DNA of 64,000 nucleotides from Verrucomicrobiota bacterium (GTDB lineage: Bacteria > Verrucomicrobiota > Verrucomicrobiia > Chthoniobacterales > Terrimicrobiaceae), in contig JAPLTG010000035.1 of assembly GCA_026398255.1 (NCBI GenBank), positions 1-64,000 of the forward strand. The letters run 5' to 3'. This document shows, in pieces, positions 1-8,963 of the stretch. The position numbers and the translations under genes are program-made. Below the pieces are notes generated by a model. The model saw nothing but the letters and a program-made list of their open reading frames with translations. It searched no databases and was not told the origin of the DNA. How positions within the stretch are numbered: the stretch's first letter is position 1; each line of letters starts with the position of its first letter.

Positions 1-126
1 AAACTTCGCGGAGTCCGGAAGGAAAAATTCCTCATTCACCTCAAAGAATCGGAGTGGCGTTTCAATCATCGAAGTGTTAACATCTACTCAATATTGCTAA
101 CGCAAACTCGCTATTTTCCCCTCTAA
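1..126 (+). mobile_element. 3' end of IS1595-family transposase gene (partial)
   Basis: The first reading frame is open from the window edge to a TAA at 124-126 and gives the last 41 residues of a protein. It contains K-E-K-F, then H-L-K-E, then the W-R-F-N-H-R cluster followed by a hydrophobic I-Y-S-I-L-L segment. From family knowledge this order is the C-terminal signature of IS1595-type (DDE) transposases. The rest of the element lies outside the window. The sequence just after the stop (about 127-143) could hold the right terminal inverted repeat, but the left end cannot be seen to test this. It abuts the start of the AAA ATPase gene. Confidence 0.7.
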
Positions 127-158
127 ACTGGACAAGACCCTATGTAATTCGTCAGTCT

Positions 159-1412
159 GTGGAGCGTAAACTTCCGCAATCGGTTGCGCGGGAGATCAAG
201 TTGCCTATGGGAACGGGCAAGGTAGTGGGTTTGGCGGGTGTGCGTCGTGCTGGAAAGACTTTCCTTTTCTTCCATGCGATGCAGTTGCTGCTGGAAATGG
301 GAGTTCCACATGAGCGGATGCTTTATCTGAATTTCGAGGATGACCGCCTTCAACCCATACGCGAAGGGGATTTGGATTTGGTATTGAGGAGTTACCGGGA
401 ATTATATCCGGATTCTATTGGCAAAAAGGTTTATTTGTTTCTTGATGAAGTTCAAAGTGCGCCGGGTTGGGAGCTGTGGGCGCGGAGGTTGCATGACACT
501 GAGAATGTCGAGATTTTTGTAACAGGTTCTTCGTCTCAACTTTTGGCCCGCGATCTTTCGACGGCCTTGCGCGGGCGGAGCATTACACTTGAGGTGTTTC
601 CGCTTTCCTTCAGAGAGTTTTTGAATTTCCGCTCGATTCCTGTGGTGGAGGCTGACGCAAACAATGAAAGCCGCTTGCGTGCGGCTTTGGTGGAATATCT
701 GGAATGGGGAGGGTTTCCGGAACTTGTTCTAGCGGATGAGGCTTTGCGTCCATTAATTTTGGAGGAATACACCTCGCTCATGTTGTATCGGGATATCCTG
801 GAGCGCTACGGGGTGCGCAACGAGAAGTTGATGAGGGAACTTCTGCGACATGCATTTCGAAACACGGCGACGCTTTTGAATGTGAGTAAATTGCATCGCG
901 ATCTGGCATCGCAAGGGTATCAAGTCTCAAAAAATACCCTTTTTGAATATCTTGGGTATTTGGAAGATGCTTTCCTTATTTTTCTGCTTCCGATCCAAGA
1001 ATTGTCGATCAGAAAACAAGCGCACAATCCCAAAAAATTGCATGTCATTGATACGGGATTGATCTCGGCTTTCAAGACTCACCCCGGTCGAGATTTGGGT
1101 CACCGTTTGGAAACGGCTGTATTTTTGCATCGGCGCCGGCGGTGCAAAGGCTTGTTTTATTGTGCGGATTCGCTGGAAATCGACCTATGCGATGCGGAGG
1201 GACAGGAGTTTTTCAACACTTGCTGGGATCTAGGAAACCCGGAAACGCTGGATCGTGAGTTGCGAGCGATGGCGTTTGGGGCGAAGTGTTGGCCGTCCGC
1301 AAAAGGTCAACTTGTTTACCATGAATACCAGCAACAGTCTCTGGAAGGCGTTTCGAATTGCTTGCCAGCATGGAAGATGTTGATTGGCGATGGAAATGGC
1401 AACATTCAATGA
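159..1412 (+). CDS. AAA family ATPase with DUF4143 domain, probably N-terminally shortened
   Basis: The 417 residues have a Walker A motif G-V-R-R-A-G-K-T at about 27-34, a Walker B Y-L-F-L-D-E-V at about 92-98, and a C-terminal DUF4143-like part with L-E-I-D (the E-x-D of a nuclease-like fold) near 345. Such orphan ATPases are widespread in bacteria and of unknown role. The only available start is the GTG at 159; the frame stays open further upstream into the transposase end without an ATG. Family members usually carry some extra residues before this point. I infer that the IS insertion removed the original start. The stop overlaps the next gene start (ATGA at 1409-1412), so it is translationally linked to the glycosyltransferase operon. 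Confidence 0.8.
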   Translation: MERKLPQSVAREIKLPMGTGKVVGLAGVRRAGKTFLFFHAMQLLLEMGVPHERMLYLNFEDDRLQPIREGDLDLVLRSYRELYPDSIGKKVYLFLDEVQSAPGWELWARRLHDTENVEIFVTGSSSQLLARDLSTALRGRSITLEVFPLSFREFLNFRSIPVVEADANNESRLRAALVEYLEWGGFPELVLADEALRPLILEEYTSLMLYRDILERYGVRNEKLMRELLRHAFRNTATLLNVSKLHRDLASQGYQVSKNTLFEYLGYLEDAFLIFLLPIQELSIRKQAHNPKKLHVIDTGLISAFKTHPGRDLGHRLETAVFLHRRRRCKGLFYCADSLEIDLCDAEGQEFFNTCWDLGNPETLDRELRAMAFGAKCWPSAKGQLVYHEYQQQSLEGVSNCLPAWKMLIGDGNGNIQ

Positions 1413-2506
1413 AGGTGGCCTTCGTTTACAGCGGCGGGCGGGAGCGGCGCGGATCGGCTGGACCATCCGACTTTTTTTACGGTGCGAGGGAATTGGGGGC
1501 TCTGGAGGGCTATGAGGTGGAGTTTATGGATTTGGATCATGCCCCGGCGGATTGGGTTACTGCGCTGGTTGGCAGGATTTTTGCAAAGTGTCTACCGCCA
1601 AGGACCAGCGCGGATTGGATCGCTCGCTGTCGGCGGGTGTTGCCGAGGCTGAGGGGCGCCGATGTGGTGGTCGCGACGGCCACGGAAATTTCATTTGGGC
1701 TCGCATTTTGGAAGTCGCTGGGCATGATGCAGAAGCCGCTCGTAGGGATTCTCTGCGGAGCGGTGAATTACCCGATCGCATCGGAAATTCGGCGAAAATT
1801 CGTCGCGAGTCATTTCAAGCAGTTTCAGCCTGTGCTTTTTGCCGATTCCGAATTGCCAGAGATCGAGCGGCGGTTCGGTGTGCCAAGCAGATTGTCTTCG
1901 GTGTGTTGGTTTGGGGTGGATGACAGTTTTTGGACTCTGCCGGAGGAAGGCGTGCGGCGCGAAGGTGTGCTGGCTGTTGGCAATGACAGTCGACGGGATT
2001 TTTTGACTCTTGTGGAGGCGGCGAAGTTTTTGCCTGAAATAAGCTTCACAGTCATAACCCGAAGGGAAAAGTCTCGGATTCTTCCCCCGAATGTGGAATG
2101 GCGGCGAGGGGATTGGAAAGAGGCGCCTGTCACAGATGATGAGTTGCGGGCGCTCTATCAGCAGGCGTCCTGCGTCGTTGTTCCTCTGGAAGAATGCATT
2201 CAACCTTCCGGTCAAAGCGTCGCGATGCAAGCGATGATGTGCGGGGCTCCAGTCGTTCACACAAAAACGGCTGGTTGGTGGGGCGCTGGCGTGATTCGGG
2301 ATCGGATCGAGGTGGAATTGGTTGCGCCTGGATACGGCGATGCCATGGCTCGCGCCATAAAAAAATCTCTTCAAAGTGATAAAAAAAACCGTGCCCGGGA
2401 GAGTTTGTTGGCTCATGCTTGGACGGCGTCGGGTTTTGCCCAAAGAATATCAAAGGTGATCGAAAGCGCCGCTTCCGAGAAGTTGAACCGTGTGGCTGGA
2501 AAATGA
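1409..2506 (+). CDS. Glycosyltransferase, GT-B fold (GT4-like)
   Basis: The protein has 365 residues, starting at the ATG that overlaps the stop of the ATPase gene by 4 nt; this start gives the expected M-K-V-A-F-V-Y first beta strand. A C-terminal segment P-S-G-Q-S-V-A-M-Q-A-M-M-C-G-A-P-V-V matches the conserved sugar-nucleotide-binding region of GT4-like enzymes, although the usual E-x7-E pair is not clear. It probably transfers a sugar to a growing surface glycan at the inner face of the membrane. The donor and acceptor cannot be read from sequence. First of a run of overlapping genes. No membrane segment seen. Confidence 0.75.
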   Translation: MKVAFVYSGGRERRGSAGPSDFFYGARELGALEGYEVEFMDLDHAPADWVTALVGRIFAKCLPPRTSADWIARCRRVLPRLRGADVVVATATEISFGLAFWKSLGMMQKPLVGILCGAVNYPIASEIRRKFVASHFKQFQPVLFADSELPEIERRFGVPSRLSSVCWFGVDDSFWTLPEEGVRREGVLAVGNDSRRDFLTLVEAAKFLPEISFTVITRREKSRILPPNVEWRRGDWKEAPVTDDELRALYQQASCVVVPLEECIQPSGQSVAMQAMMCGAPVVHTKTAGWWGAGVIRDRIEVELVAPGYGDAMARAIKKSLQSDKKNRARESLLAHAWTASGFAQRISKVIESAASEKLNRVAGK

Positions 2507-3261
2507 ACAATCAAGAAAAAACAACCGCTCTCGTTATCCCGCATTTTAATGACACGGAGCGTCTTGAGGTATTTCTGCCAAAGCTCGCCAAGATTCTTCC
2601 CGAGTATTTCGAGATCATTGTCTCGGATGATGGATCAAGCTCAGATGAGCGGAGGAAGCTCAGTCATTTGATCCATGAGGTGCAAAGGGCAGTGGGTTCG
2701 GGTGGAGTGCAGTTGAGAGATGCCCTCTTCCATGAGCGGAATACTGGGAAGGGCGGGGCTGTCCTGAGGGGGTGGCTGGCTTCGAGTCAAACCCGAAACC
2801 TTGGTTTTGTGGATGCCGACGGAGCTGTTGGCGTCGAGGAGATTGTGCGCGGCACGAATTTCTTTCATTCCATGGAGGGGGCGCAATGGGACGCGCTTTT
2901 CGCCAACAGGGTCAAAATGCTCGGACGAAATGTGCAACGCTCGCTGAAACGCCATTTTTCAGGCCGGATTTTTGCCACGATCGTTTCAAATCTCGGAAAA
3001 ACATCGGCTTATGATACGCAATGTGGTTTCAAGCTCTTGCGGCGTGAAGCTTTTACTCGGATCGCGCCTTATATGAAGACGCCAGGCTTTGCGTTTGATG
3101 TTGAATTATGCCTGCTACTTCAAAAATTTGGTTTTCACACGATCGAGTTTCCGGTTGATTGGAGTGACATCCCTGGAAGCAAAGTGCGATTGGTGCGTGA
3201 TGGCTTGAGAATGGCCTTGGAAGTGATTCGGATTCGCCGAAGGGTGGATGCCATTAAGTAA
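2503..3261 (+). CDS. Glycosyltransferase family 2 (dolichyl-phosphate-mannose-synthase-like)
   Basis: The 252-residue product begins with T-A-L-V-I-P-H-F-N-D and has D-D-G-S-S near 45 and F-V-D-A-D-G (the DxD metal and nucleotide-sugar site) near 105. C-G-F-K-L-L-R-R near 180 is typical of the DPM1/polyprenyl-phosphate branch of GT2. The enzyme may charge a lipid carrier or extend a glycan. The start overlaps the previous stop by ATGA. No C-terminal membrane helices are present, so it is a soluble or peripheral form. Confidence 0.85.
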   Translation: MNNQEKTTALVIPHFNDTERLEVFLPKLAKILPEYFEIIVSDDGSSSDERRKLSHLIHEVQRAVGSGGVQLRDALFHERNTGKGGAVLRGWLASSQTRNLGFVDADGAVGVEEIVRGTNFFHSMEGAQWDALFANRVKMLGRNVQRSLKRHFSGRIFATIVSNLGKTSAYDTQCGFKLLRREAFTRIAPYMKTPGFAFDVELCLLLQKFGFHTIEFPVDWSDIPGSKVRLVRDGLRMALEVIRIRRRVDAIK

Positions 3262-4246
3262 CAAAATGTTTGGATTTAATAATATTAGAAAGCCGATTGT
3301 CGCAGTCAGCATGGCGCCGACTCGTTCGCCATGGGGCGGAGCGAGCCCATTTGTGTGGCAACTCCAAGAAATGATGCACCGCCGGGGCTGGCGTGTTCAG
3401 TATTCGTTGAACCCAACGCCAGATTTGGTGTTTGTGATCGATCCCCGGATGGACCACCCGAAGAAAAAATTCGGACTAGAGGAATTGAGGAGCTTTCGCA
3501 AGGCAAACCCGACGACACCAATCTTGCATCGCATCAATGAATGTGACCAGCGCAAGGCAACGAATGATATTGATGAGTTGTTGAGACAAACCAGCGAACT
3601 GGCGGACTACACGGTTTTTATTGCCGAGTGGTTGCGGGATTATTTTGCCGCGAAGTGGTTCGATTTATCGCGTCCTCATTCTTGCATTTACAATGGAGCT
3701 GACGCCGGAATTTATCATCCTTTTGGTTCGAGGCTTCCCGAAAGAGGCGAACCGGTGCGGATCGTGACCCACCATTGGTCTGACAATCCCTTAAAGGGTT
3801 TTGATATCTATGAATCAGTCGATCACATGATTGCGGATGGCAAATTGCCCGGGTTTGTTCTACGCGTCATTGGGCGCTGGCCGAAGACGATCCAATGGCG
3901 CTCGGCGGAACTTTTTGGTCCCATGACAGGGCGTCCACTCGCCGACAAACTGCGCGAGTGCCATCTATATCTGACCGCTTCGCGCTGGGAGCCTTGTGGG
4001 ATGCACCATGTGGAAGGCGCGCAATGTGGCTTGCCGCTGGTTTATCACGAAGATGGTGGTGGTATCGTCGAGGCCGGGAGGAAATACGGTCTTGGATACC
4101 ATGAAGACCCTTTGGAGACCATAAAAGAAGTGGCCCAAAGATTGCCGGAGTTTCGACATAAAGTTTTGCAAAACATGCCTTCCGGTGATCGGATGGCTAT
4201 GGATTACGCTGATGTGTGTCGCATGCTGGTGGGGTTCGGAAATTGA
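3248..4246 (+). CDS. Glycosyltransferase, GT4-like
   Basis: The 332-residue protein reads through P-T-R-S-P-W-G-G (an early glycine-rich loop), N-G-A-D near 150, and a C-terminal W-E-P-C-G-M-H-H-V-E-G-A-Q-C-G-L-P, which matches the conserved acceptor/nucleotide region of GT4 enzymes, with the E-G and C-G-L-P landmarks in place. Two starts are possible: ATG 3248, overlapping the upstream gene and preceded by AAGGG only 3 nt away, and ATG 3266. I keep 3248 because of the overlap pattern of the operon. Sugar specificity unknown. Confidence 0.75.
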   Translation: MPLSNKMFGFNNIRKPIVAVSMAPTRSPWGGASPFVWQLQEMMHRRGWRVQYSLNPTPDLVFVIDPRMDHPKKKFGLEELRSFRKANPTTPILHRINECDQRKATNDIDELLRQTSELADYTVFIAEWLRDYFAAKWFDLSRPHSCIYNGADAGIYHPFGSRLPERGEPVRIVTHHWSDNPLKGFDIYESVDHMIADGKLPGFVLRVIGRWPKTIQWRSAELFGPMTGRPLADKLRECHLYLTASRWEPCGMHHVEGAQCGLPLVYHEDGGGIVEAGRKYGLGYHEDPLETIKEVAQRLPEFRHKVLQNMPSGDRMAMDYADVCRMLVGFGN

Positions 4247-5142
4247 ATAAACCTCCACCCATTCTCATTTCAACGGCGCCGCGCTACATGGGGTTGGCCC
4301 TCTGGACAGTTGGGCAAATGGCCAGATTTTGGAGCGGTCATCCGCAGGTTTTCATATCCGGTGCGGAGGCTGATTCTCGATGTCTCCCTTTGCGGGACGA
4401 CCCGGCGAATTGGATGCGCGTCACCGCCAGTGCCTGTGAGGAGCTTTTACAACGCGGTTATGACATGGCGTTTGTTATTTTGGACGACCACGCGCCGATT
4501 GCCGAATGCAATGGGGAATTTTTAACCAATAGCATGTCCCGCATGATGCGCGAGAAGGATGCGACTCTCTGCCTTGCCGTGGGGCCCGGGCCTGTTTTGA
4601 AGCGCAAGGGTTTTTTTGAGGAATGTGGAAGCTACAGATTCGAAAAGTTGAGTGTTGATGAGCCTTGGAAATTAGCCCTTCACCCTGCTTTGTGGAACCT
4701 CAAGAAACTGCATGAAATCTTGCTCCATCTGATGGAAAAACTGCCTGTTGCGCAACAAAATCCTTGGGCTTTTGAGCGAATCGGGAGTTCCGCCGCAGAA
4801 GGTGGTTTGAGCAGGGATTTGCTGGCATCATGTTGGAGAGTCGATGGCTGGCAGTCGGCTACAAAGGAAGCTAAGAGATTGCATGATTTGAGAGATTTAT
4901 ACACCCGAACTATCTTGCGTTCAGCCACTATGGCATTAATGCCGATCGGTCTGAGTGCAGAAAAATTCAAAAACCGAATTGCAGGACTCTGGCATCCACG
5001 CCTTGGAGCCTATCCCTGCTTTTGGAGTGGTATCATGAAGAAGGGTGCGCTCAATGGTGACTACCTCTTTTATGCCTCAATCAAAAACCGCCCGGAACTT
5101 GTTAACGGGATCGAGGCGCTCTTCCCGGCGCAACGCGCATGA
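4243..5142 (+). CDS. Hypothetical protein of glycan operon (unrecognised)
   Basis: I do not recognise this 299-residue protein. The start is taken as TTG 4243, because it overlaps the previous stop as TTGA in the manner of its neighbours and has a G-rich sequence upstream. An in-frame GTG at 4216 is the alternative. The N-terminal part I-L-I-S-T-A-P-R-Y and a later V-I-L-D-D-H-A-P could be the first strand and the acidic site of a GT-A-like nucleotide-diphospho-sugar fold, but no full glycosyltransferase motif is visible. No signal peptide or membrane helices are seen. Its position between two glycosyltransferases implies a role in the same glycan pathway. Confidence 0.7.
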   Translation: MNKPPPILISTAPRYMGLALWTVGQMARFWSGHPQVFISGAEADSRCLPLRDDPANWMRVTASACEELLQRGYDMAFVILDDHAPIAECNGEFLTNSMSRMMREKDATLCLAVGPGPVLKRKGFFEECGSYRFEKLSVDEPWKLALHPALWNLKKLHEILLHLMEKLPVAQQNPWAFERIGSSAAEGGLSRDLLASCWRVDGWQSATKEAKRLHDLRDLYTRTILRSATMALMPIGLSAEKFKNRIAGLWHPRLGAYPCFWSGIMKKGALNGDYLFYASIKNRPELVNGIEALFPAQRA

Positions 5143-5945
5143 AGATCGTGGGCATCCTTTTGGTGCGTAACGAGGAGGGCTTCGTCGAAGCTGCAGTGCG
5201 GAATGTGCTGGGTTTCTGTGACGAGTTTATTGCGGTGGATAACGGGTCAACTGATGAAACCATTCCGATACTCGAAAAACTCCGCGAACAAAATCCGCAG
5301 AAACTCAGGGTTCATCATGCTTCTCATCCGCGTGAGAGCCACGAATTGGTTGCGGGCTTGGCCGGGACTAATACTTGGGTGTTTGGGGTGGATGGCGACG
5401 AGATTTATGATCCCGTCGGGCTTGCCCGTTTTCGCAAAAGACTCGAATCCGGAGAATTTGAACATGATTGGTGTATCTTCGGAAATGTGCTGAATGTGCG
5501 TCGCCTCGATCTCGCTCGCGGAATCGCGGAAGGTCACCTTGCGCCACCTTGCCGTAGCATGACAAAGCTCTACAACTTTGCCGTGATCGAGGCTTGGCAT
5601 GGGCCCTGCCTGGAACGCCTGCACGGCGGGCGCGTTGTTTTCAAGAATGGCTTCCATGAAAAGTTGCGGCGGAACTTGCACGAGTCTGTTTCGTGGGATG
5701 AGGCGGATCTCCGCTGCATGCATCTTTGTTTCATACCGCGATCTTCCAAGGAGTCACCCGTCTCGGGTCCCCGCAAAAACATCATGGATATCCACAACCG
5801 CAGCATCACCAAAACGATTCTGCAGTTCCGCGACAGACTTCTCGGTAGGCCTGTGGTGGATTGGAAGGAGCAACGCTATGGCCGGGGCGATAGGGTTGAA
5901 AAATTGACTGCTCCTTTTTTCTCAAGGGAGCTCCACTCGCATTGA
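5139..5945 (+). CDS. Glycosyltransferase family 2
   Basis: The 268-residue protein starts K-I-V-G-I-L-L-V-R-N-E-E, followed by F-I-A-V-D-N-G-S-T-D-E-T (UDP-sugar binding) and G-V-D-G-D-E-I-Y (DxD-type metal site) near 85. These are hallmarks of GT-A fold family 2 enzymes of the SPS/TagA-like group that act on lipooligosaccharide or surface glycans. ATGA overlap with the upstream gene fixes the start. The middle part, with R-S-M-T-K-L-Y and H-E-K, resembles that subgroup. Acceptor unknown. Confidence 0.85.
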   Translation: MKIVGILLVRNEEGFVEAAVRNVLGFCDEFIAVDNGSTDETIPILEKLREQNPQKLRVHHASHPRESHELVAGLAGTNTWVFGVDGDEIYDPVGLARFRKRLESGEFEHDWCIFGNVLNVRRLDLARGIAEGHLAPPCRSMTKLYNFAVIEAWHGPCLERLHGGRVVFKNGFHEKLRRNLHESVSWDEADLRCMHLCFIPRSSKESPVSGPRKNIMDIHNRSITKTILQFRDRLLGRPVVDWKEQRYGRGDRVEKLTAPFFSRELHSH

Positions 5946-7039
5946 AAAGAGTCGGATTCATTATCAATAGCCGCATTCCGGAGTGGCATGCAATGAGGCG
6001 CGGCATGCGACCGCACCATATGCTGACTGGTTGGCCAGACAAGGGGTCGCCAATGCATTTCATGCGCTTTGCCTGGATCGCGAATCATGTGAACCAAGGC
6101 GCCGAGATCGGATATGAACTTTTCAAACCTTGGCGCAAATACGATGCGGTGGTTTTTTTGAAGTCCATGGAAATGGGGTGCGACCGCCTCTTGGAAAGCC
6201 TCAAGGCCTCGCGGGTCGTGTTCGAAGCCAATGTGGATTACTACACGCTTCGTGGGAATGAATCTCTCCCGCAGGAAATTTTGCCTTCGGAGGCCCAGCG
6301 GCAGGCGGCGATTCGCATGACCACAAGCGCCGACAAGATTATCGCCTCCTCGCGGCATTTGGCTGGGATTTGCTCAGCCTGGAATTCCCGCACGAGTTGG
6401 GTTCCCGACAACATACCCGACCGTTGGATCGGAGGCAAGGTATCGCAAAGGCCCGTTCGCGGCGGGCGTCTTCAAGTTTGGTGGAGCGGAATGGCATCCA
6501 AGTTGGGAGATTTGTTGGAGATTGAAAAACCGCTGCGCATTTTTTCTGACAAGATTCATTTGCACCTCGTCACCGGGGATTTGCCATCCGCGCTGGATCG
6601 GCTTCCAGAAGGCCAAGGAACCCGGTTGCGACGACTGCTGACTGATTTGCAGGTAACCATTCACCGTTTTCGGGATGTTCCCTCCCTGCTGGCCCTTTAC
6701 AGCAGCGGAGGGGTGATCATATCCCCGCGTCAACTCGCCAATCCCTACAATCAATCCCACACCGAGTGGAAGATCACCTTGGGGATGGCTGCGGGGCTTC
6801 CCGCCATAGCCAGTCCCCAGCCGAGTTATTTGGATGTGGCAGAGATTGCCGACCATCCGAAAGCAGTGACGATTTGTGCCTCCGATGCCGATTGGTGCGA
6901 TGCCTTCGCAGAGGCGATGGGTGATGTCGATTTTGAGGACCGGAGTCGCGCATCACTCGATGTGGTGCAGCGGCATTACGCCTCATCGGTGGTTGCAAAA
7001 ATGCACTCGCGCGAGATGCTGGAGCTTCTGTCAGAATGA
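5942..7039 (+). CDS. Glycosyltransferase, GT-B fold
   Basis: The 365-residue protein begins at a TTG (5942-5944) whose last two bases overlap the upstream TGA, giving K-R-V-G-F-I-I-N-S as the first strand. A Rossmann-like half ends near N-I-P-D-R-W, and the C-terminal half has H-T-E-W-K-I-T-L-G-M-A-A-G-L-P-A-I-A-S, matching the donor-binding E and G-L-P positions of GT4-like enzymes. There is no better ATG nearby at the N-terminus. It overlaps the next gene by ATGA. Confidence 0.75.
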   Translation: MKRVGFIINSRIPEWHAMRRGMRPHHMLTGWPDKGSPMHFMRFAWIANHVNQGAEIGYELFKPWRKYDAVVFLKSMEMGCDRLLESLKASRVVFEANVDYYTLRGNESLPQEILPSEAQRQAAIRMTTSADKIIASSRHLAGICSAWNSRTSWVPDNIPDRWIGGKVSQRPVRGGRLQVWWSGMASKLGDLLEIEKPLRIFSDKIHLHLVTGDLPSALDRLPEGQGTRLRRLLTDLQVTIHRFRDVPSLLALYSSGGVIISPRQLANPYNQSHTEWKITLGMAAGLPAIASPQPSYLDVAEIADHPKAVTICASDADWCDAFAEAMGDVDFEDRSRASLDVVQRHYASSVVAKMHSREMLELLSE

Positions 7040-8160
7040 CCAAGCGGATTGTTTTCGCAAAATACGGATCTTTTTCTCTGGTGAATTCCAGAGTGGAGGA
7101 GATCTTGCGACGGCAATTTCCCTCCTACCATCTGCAGGTGGTCGATGTGGCACAGGATGTCTTGACGCATTACCGGATCGAGTCGCTTTGGTTGAGATTG
7201 TATTCCAGCCTGAGCGAGTTGCCCGCATTCGTCAGGGGACGGCATAGTCCTTGGGATTTTGTTTTTCGCCATTTGCGGGCATGGGAGTTGATTCAGCGCT
7301 GGATTCGCCAAAACATTCCGCCATCCGAAACGGCTTTTGTTTTTCAAACCCAAGGAATGTTCGACGCCTCGCATCCAGAAGTTCCGTTTTTCATTTACAC
7401 CGACCATACGCGCGCCGCTCATAAGCGACAGCCCAGAGGAGGCACGCCTGCGAGAGTGGGAAATGGTTGGGAAGCCGCCGAACAGAATCTCTACCGGAAA
7501 GCGGCAACGATTTTTACTTTGAGCAAATTCTGCGAGGAATCTTTGGTGGAGGACTACGCCATACCGCGAGCAAAGGCCCTCACGGTTTCTACTGGTATCA
7601 ATATCGATATGCCTTCAGCCATGTCTGATCGTTCGAAAGCAGCTCCGGTGATTTTATTTGTGGGTGTGGAGTGGGAAACAAAAGGCGGGCCAGAGTTGTG
7701 GAGTGCATTTGCAAAAGTCAGGCTGCGGCGTCCAGATGCCGAACTCTGGATTGTGGGCGCGCGTCCCGACTTGAGAGGCGAGGGGGTTCGGCTTTTTGGT
7801 CGTGTGAATAGCGAGCAAATGGCGCAAATTTTTCAAGAGGCGAGACTACTTTGCGTGCCAAGCCGGATCGAGCGGGCAAGCATGGTGGCGCTGGATGCCG
7901 CAGCGCACGGGTTGCCTGTGATTTCAACCCCGCATGGTGCCGGTGCCGAGCGAGTTCAGGGCGAGGTGACAGGTCTTTTGATCGATCCCTGCAACACGGA
8001 TGCATTTGCTGAGGGAATTTTGCGGCTTCTGGATCATCCTGACCTCGCAGCAGAGATGGGCAAGGCGGGGCGAAGAATGGTGGAGGAGTCCTTCACTTGG
8101 GAAGCTGTCGGCAAAAAAATCGGAGATCGCATTCGCTTGTCGATTAAGCCTGTTTCATGA
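7036..8160 (+). CDS. Glycosyltransferase family 4
   Basis: The 374 residues include F-V-G-V-E-W-E-T-K-G-G near 200 (the start of the C-terminal Rossmann domain) and E-R-A-S-M-V-A-L-D-A-A-A-H-G-L-P-V-I (donor site) near 275. H-G-A-G-A-E-R-V-Q-G-E and a final W-E-A-V-G follow; this is the standard GT4 architecture of retaining glycosyltransferases. The usual E-x7-E is changed to E-x8-D in this reading. Start and stop both overlap neighbours by 4 nt. Confidence 0.85.
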   Translation: MTKRIVFAKYGSFSLVNSRVEEILRRQFPSYHLQVVDVAQDVLTHYRIESLWLRLYSSLSELPAFVRGRHSPWDFVFRHLRAWELIQRWIRQNIPPSETAFVFQTQGMFDASHPEVPFFIYTDHTRAAHKRQPRGGTPARVGNGWEAAEQNLYRKAATIFTLSKFCEESLVEDYAIPRAKALTVSTGINIDMPSAMSDRSKAAPVILFVGVEWETKGGPELWSAFAKVRLRRPDAELWIVGARPDLRGEGVRLFGRVNSEQMAQIFQEARLLCVPSRIERASMVALDAAAHGLPVISTPHGAGAERVQGEVTGLLIDPCNTDAFAEGILRLLDHPDLAAEMGKAGRRMVEESFTWEAVGKKIGDRIRLSIKPVS

Positions 8161-8963
8161 GCCATACGGATATCCAGCGCGAATTCTCAAAAATCTGGCG
8201 TCTCGCCACGGCACCGCTACGCCGTCTGCCGGATTTTTTGATTCCAGGTTCGCCGAAGTGCGGCACCTCCTCGCTTTTTGATTTGATCATGCTCCATCCC
8301 GAGGCCCGGCGTGGTTTGCGCAAGGAGCCCACGAATTTCATTCACTATCCCACGAGCGTGCTCCGTTCGCGGATGAATCAGCCCTTGGCCCTCGGCCGTT
8401 TTCTTTGTGGTGACGGGAGTGTGGAGTATTTCTTTCATCCGGATGCCCCCGCAAATGCCGCCGCCATTGTGCCGAATGCCAAACTCCTTTTCCTGTTTCG
8501 CGATCCCGTGGAGCGGGCTTGGTCGGAATACCGCATGTTTGTTAAGTCCGGCCATGAGCGGGCGGATTTTACCGCCTCCATCCAAAAAGCGGTGCAGTGG
8601 CTCTCCAATCCGGATTTGCAGCCTCTGGTGGAATCCGCCTCAAGAAATTCCTTCAATCCCGTGCGCTATGTTCGTTGCGGGATGTATGCGCAGCTTCTCG
8701 CGGTTTGGGAGAAGTCGTTTTCAAAAAACAACACGCTTGTTCTTTTTGCAGAAGATTTTTTTTCCAGCCCCTCGGAGACTGCTAAGCAGGTTTATTCCTT
8801 TCTTGGATTGAGACCTCATGTTTCCGATTCGTGGCCGCATGCGCGGGATGGTGATTCCAAGGAGCAACCGCCGCGAGAAGCCATGCAGATTTTGCGCGAA
8901 TTCTATCGTCCGCACAACGAGCACCTGAGACGGATGCTTGGAAAACCCCTGCCATGGCATTGA
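8157..8963 (+). CDS. PAPS-dependent sulfotransferase
   Basis: The 268 residues contain I-P-G-S-P-K-C-G-T-S-S-L near 29-40, the 5'-phosphosulfate-binding loop, and F-R-D-P-V-E-R-A-W-S-E-Y near 118-129, the 3'-phosphate-binding motif. Both are hallmarks of heparan-sulfate-type sulfotransferases. From family knowledge it transfers sulfate from PAPS to a hydroxyl or amino group of a glycan. It lies inside a row of glycosyltransferase genes with ATGA coupling, so I infer that the surface glycan is sulfated. No PAPS synthesis genes (cysDNC) are in the window. No membrane anchor is seen. Confidence 0.88.
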   Translation: MSHTDIQREFSKIWRLATAPLRRLPDFLIPGSPKCGTSSLFDLIMLHPEARRGLRKEPTNFIHYPTSVLRSRMNQPLALGRFLCGDGSVEYFFHPDAPANAAAIVPNAKLLFLFRDPVERAWSEYRMFVKSGHERADFTASIQKAVQWLSNPDLQPLVESASRNSFNPVRYVRCGMYAQLLAVWEKSFSKNNTLVLFAEDFFSSPSETAKQVYSFLGLRPHVSDSWPHARDGDSKEQPPREAMQILREFYRPHNEHLRRMLGKPLPWH

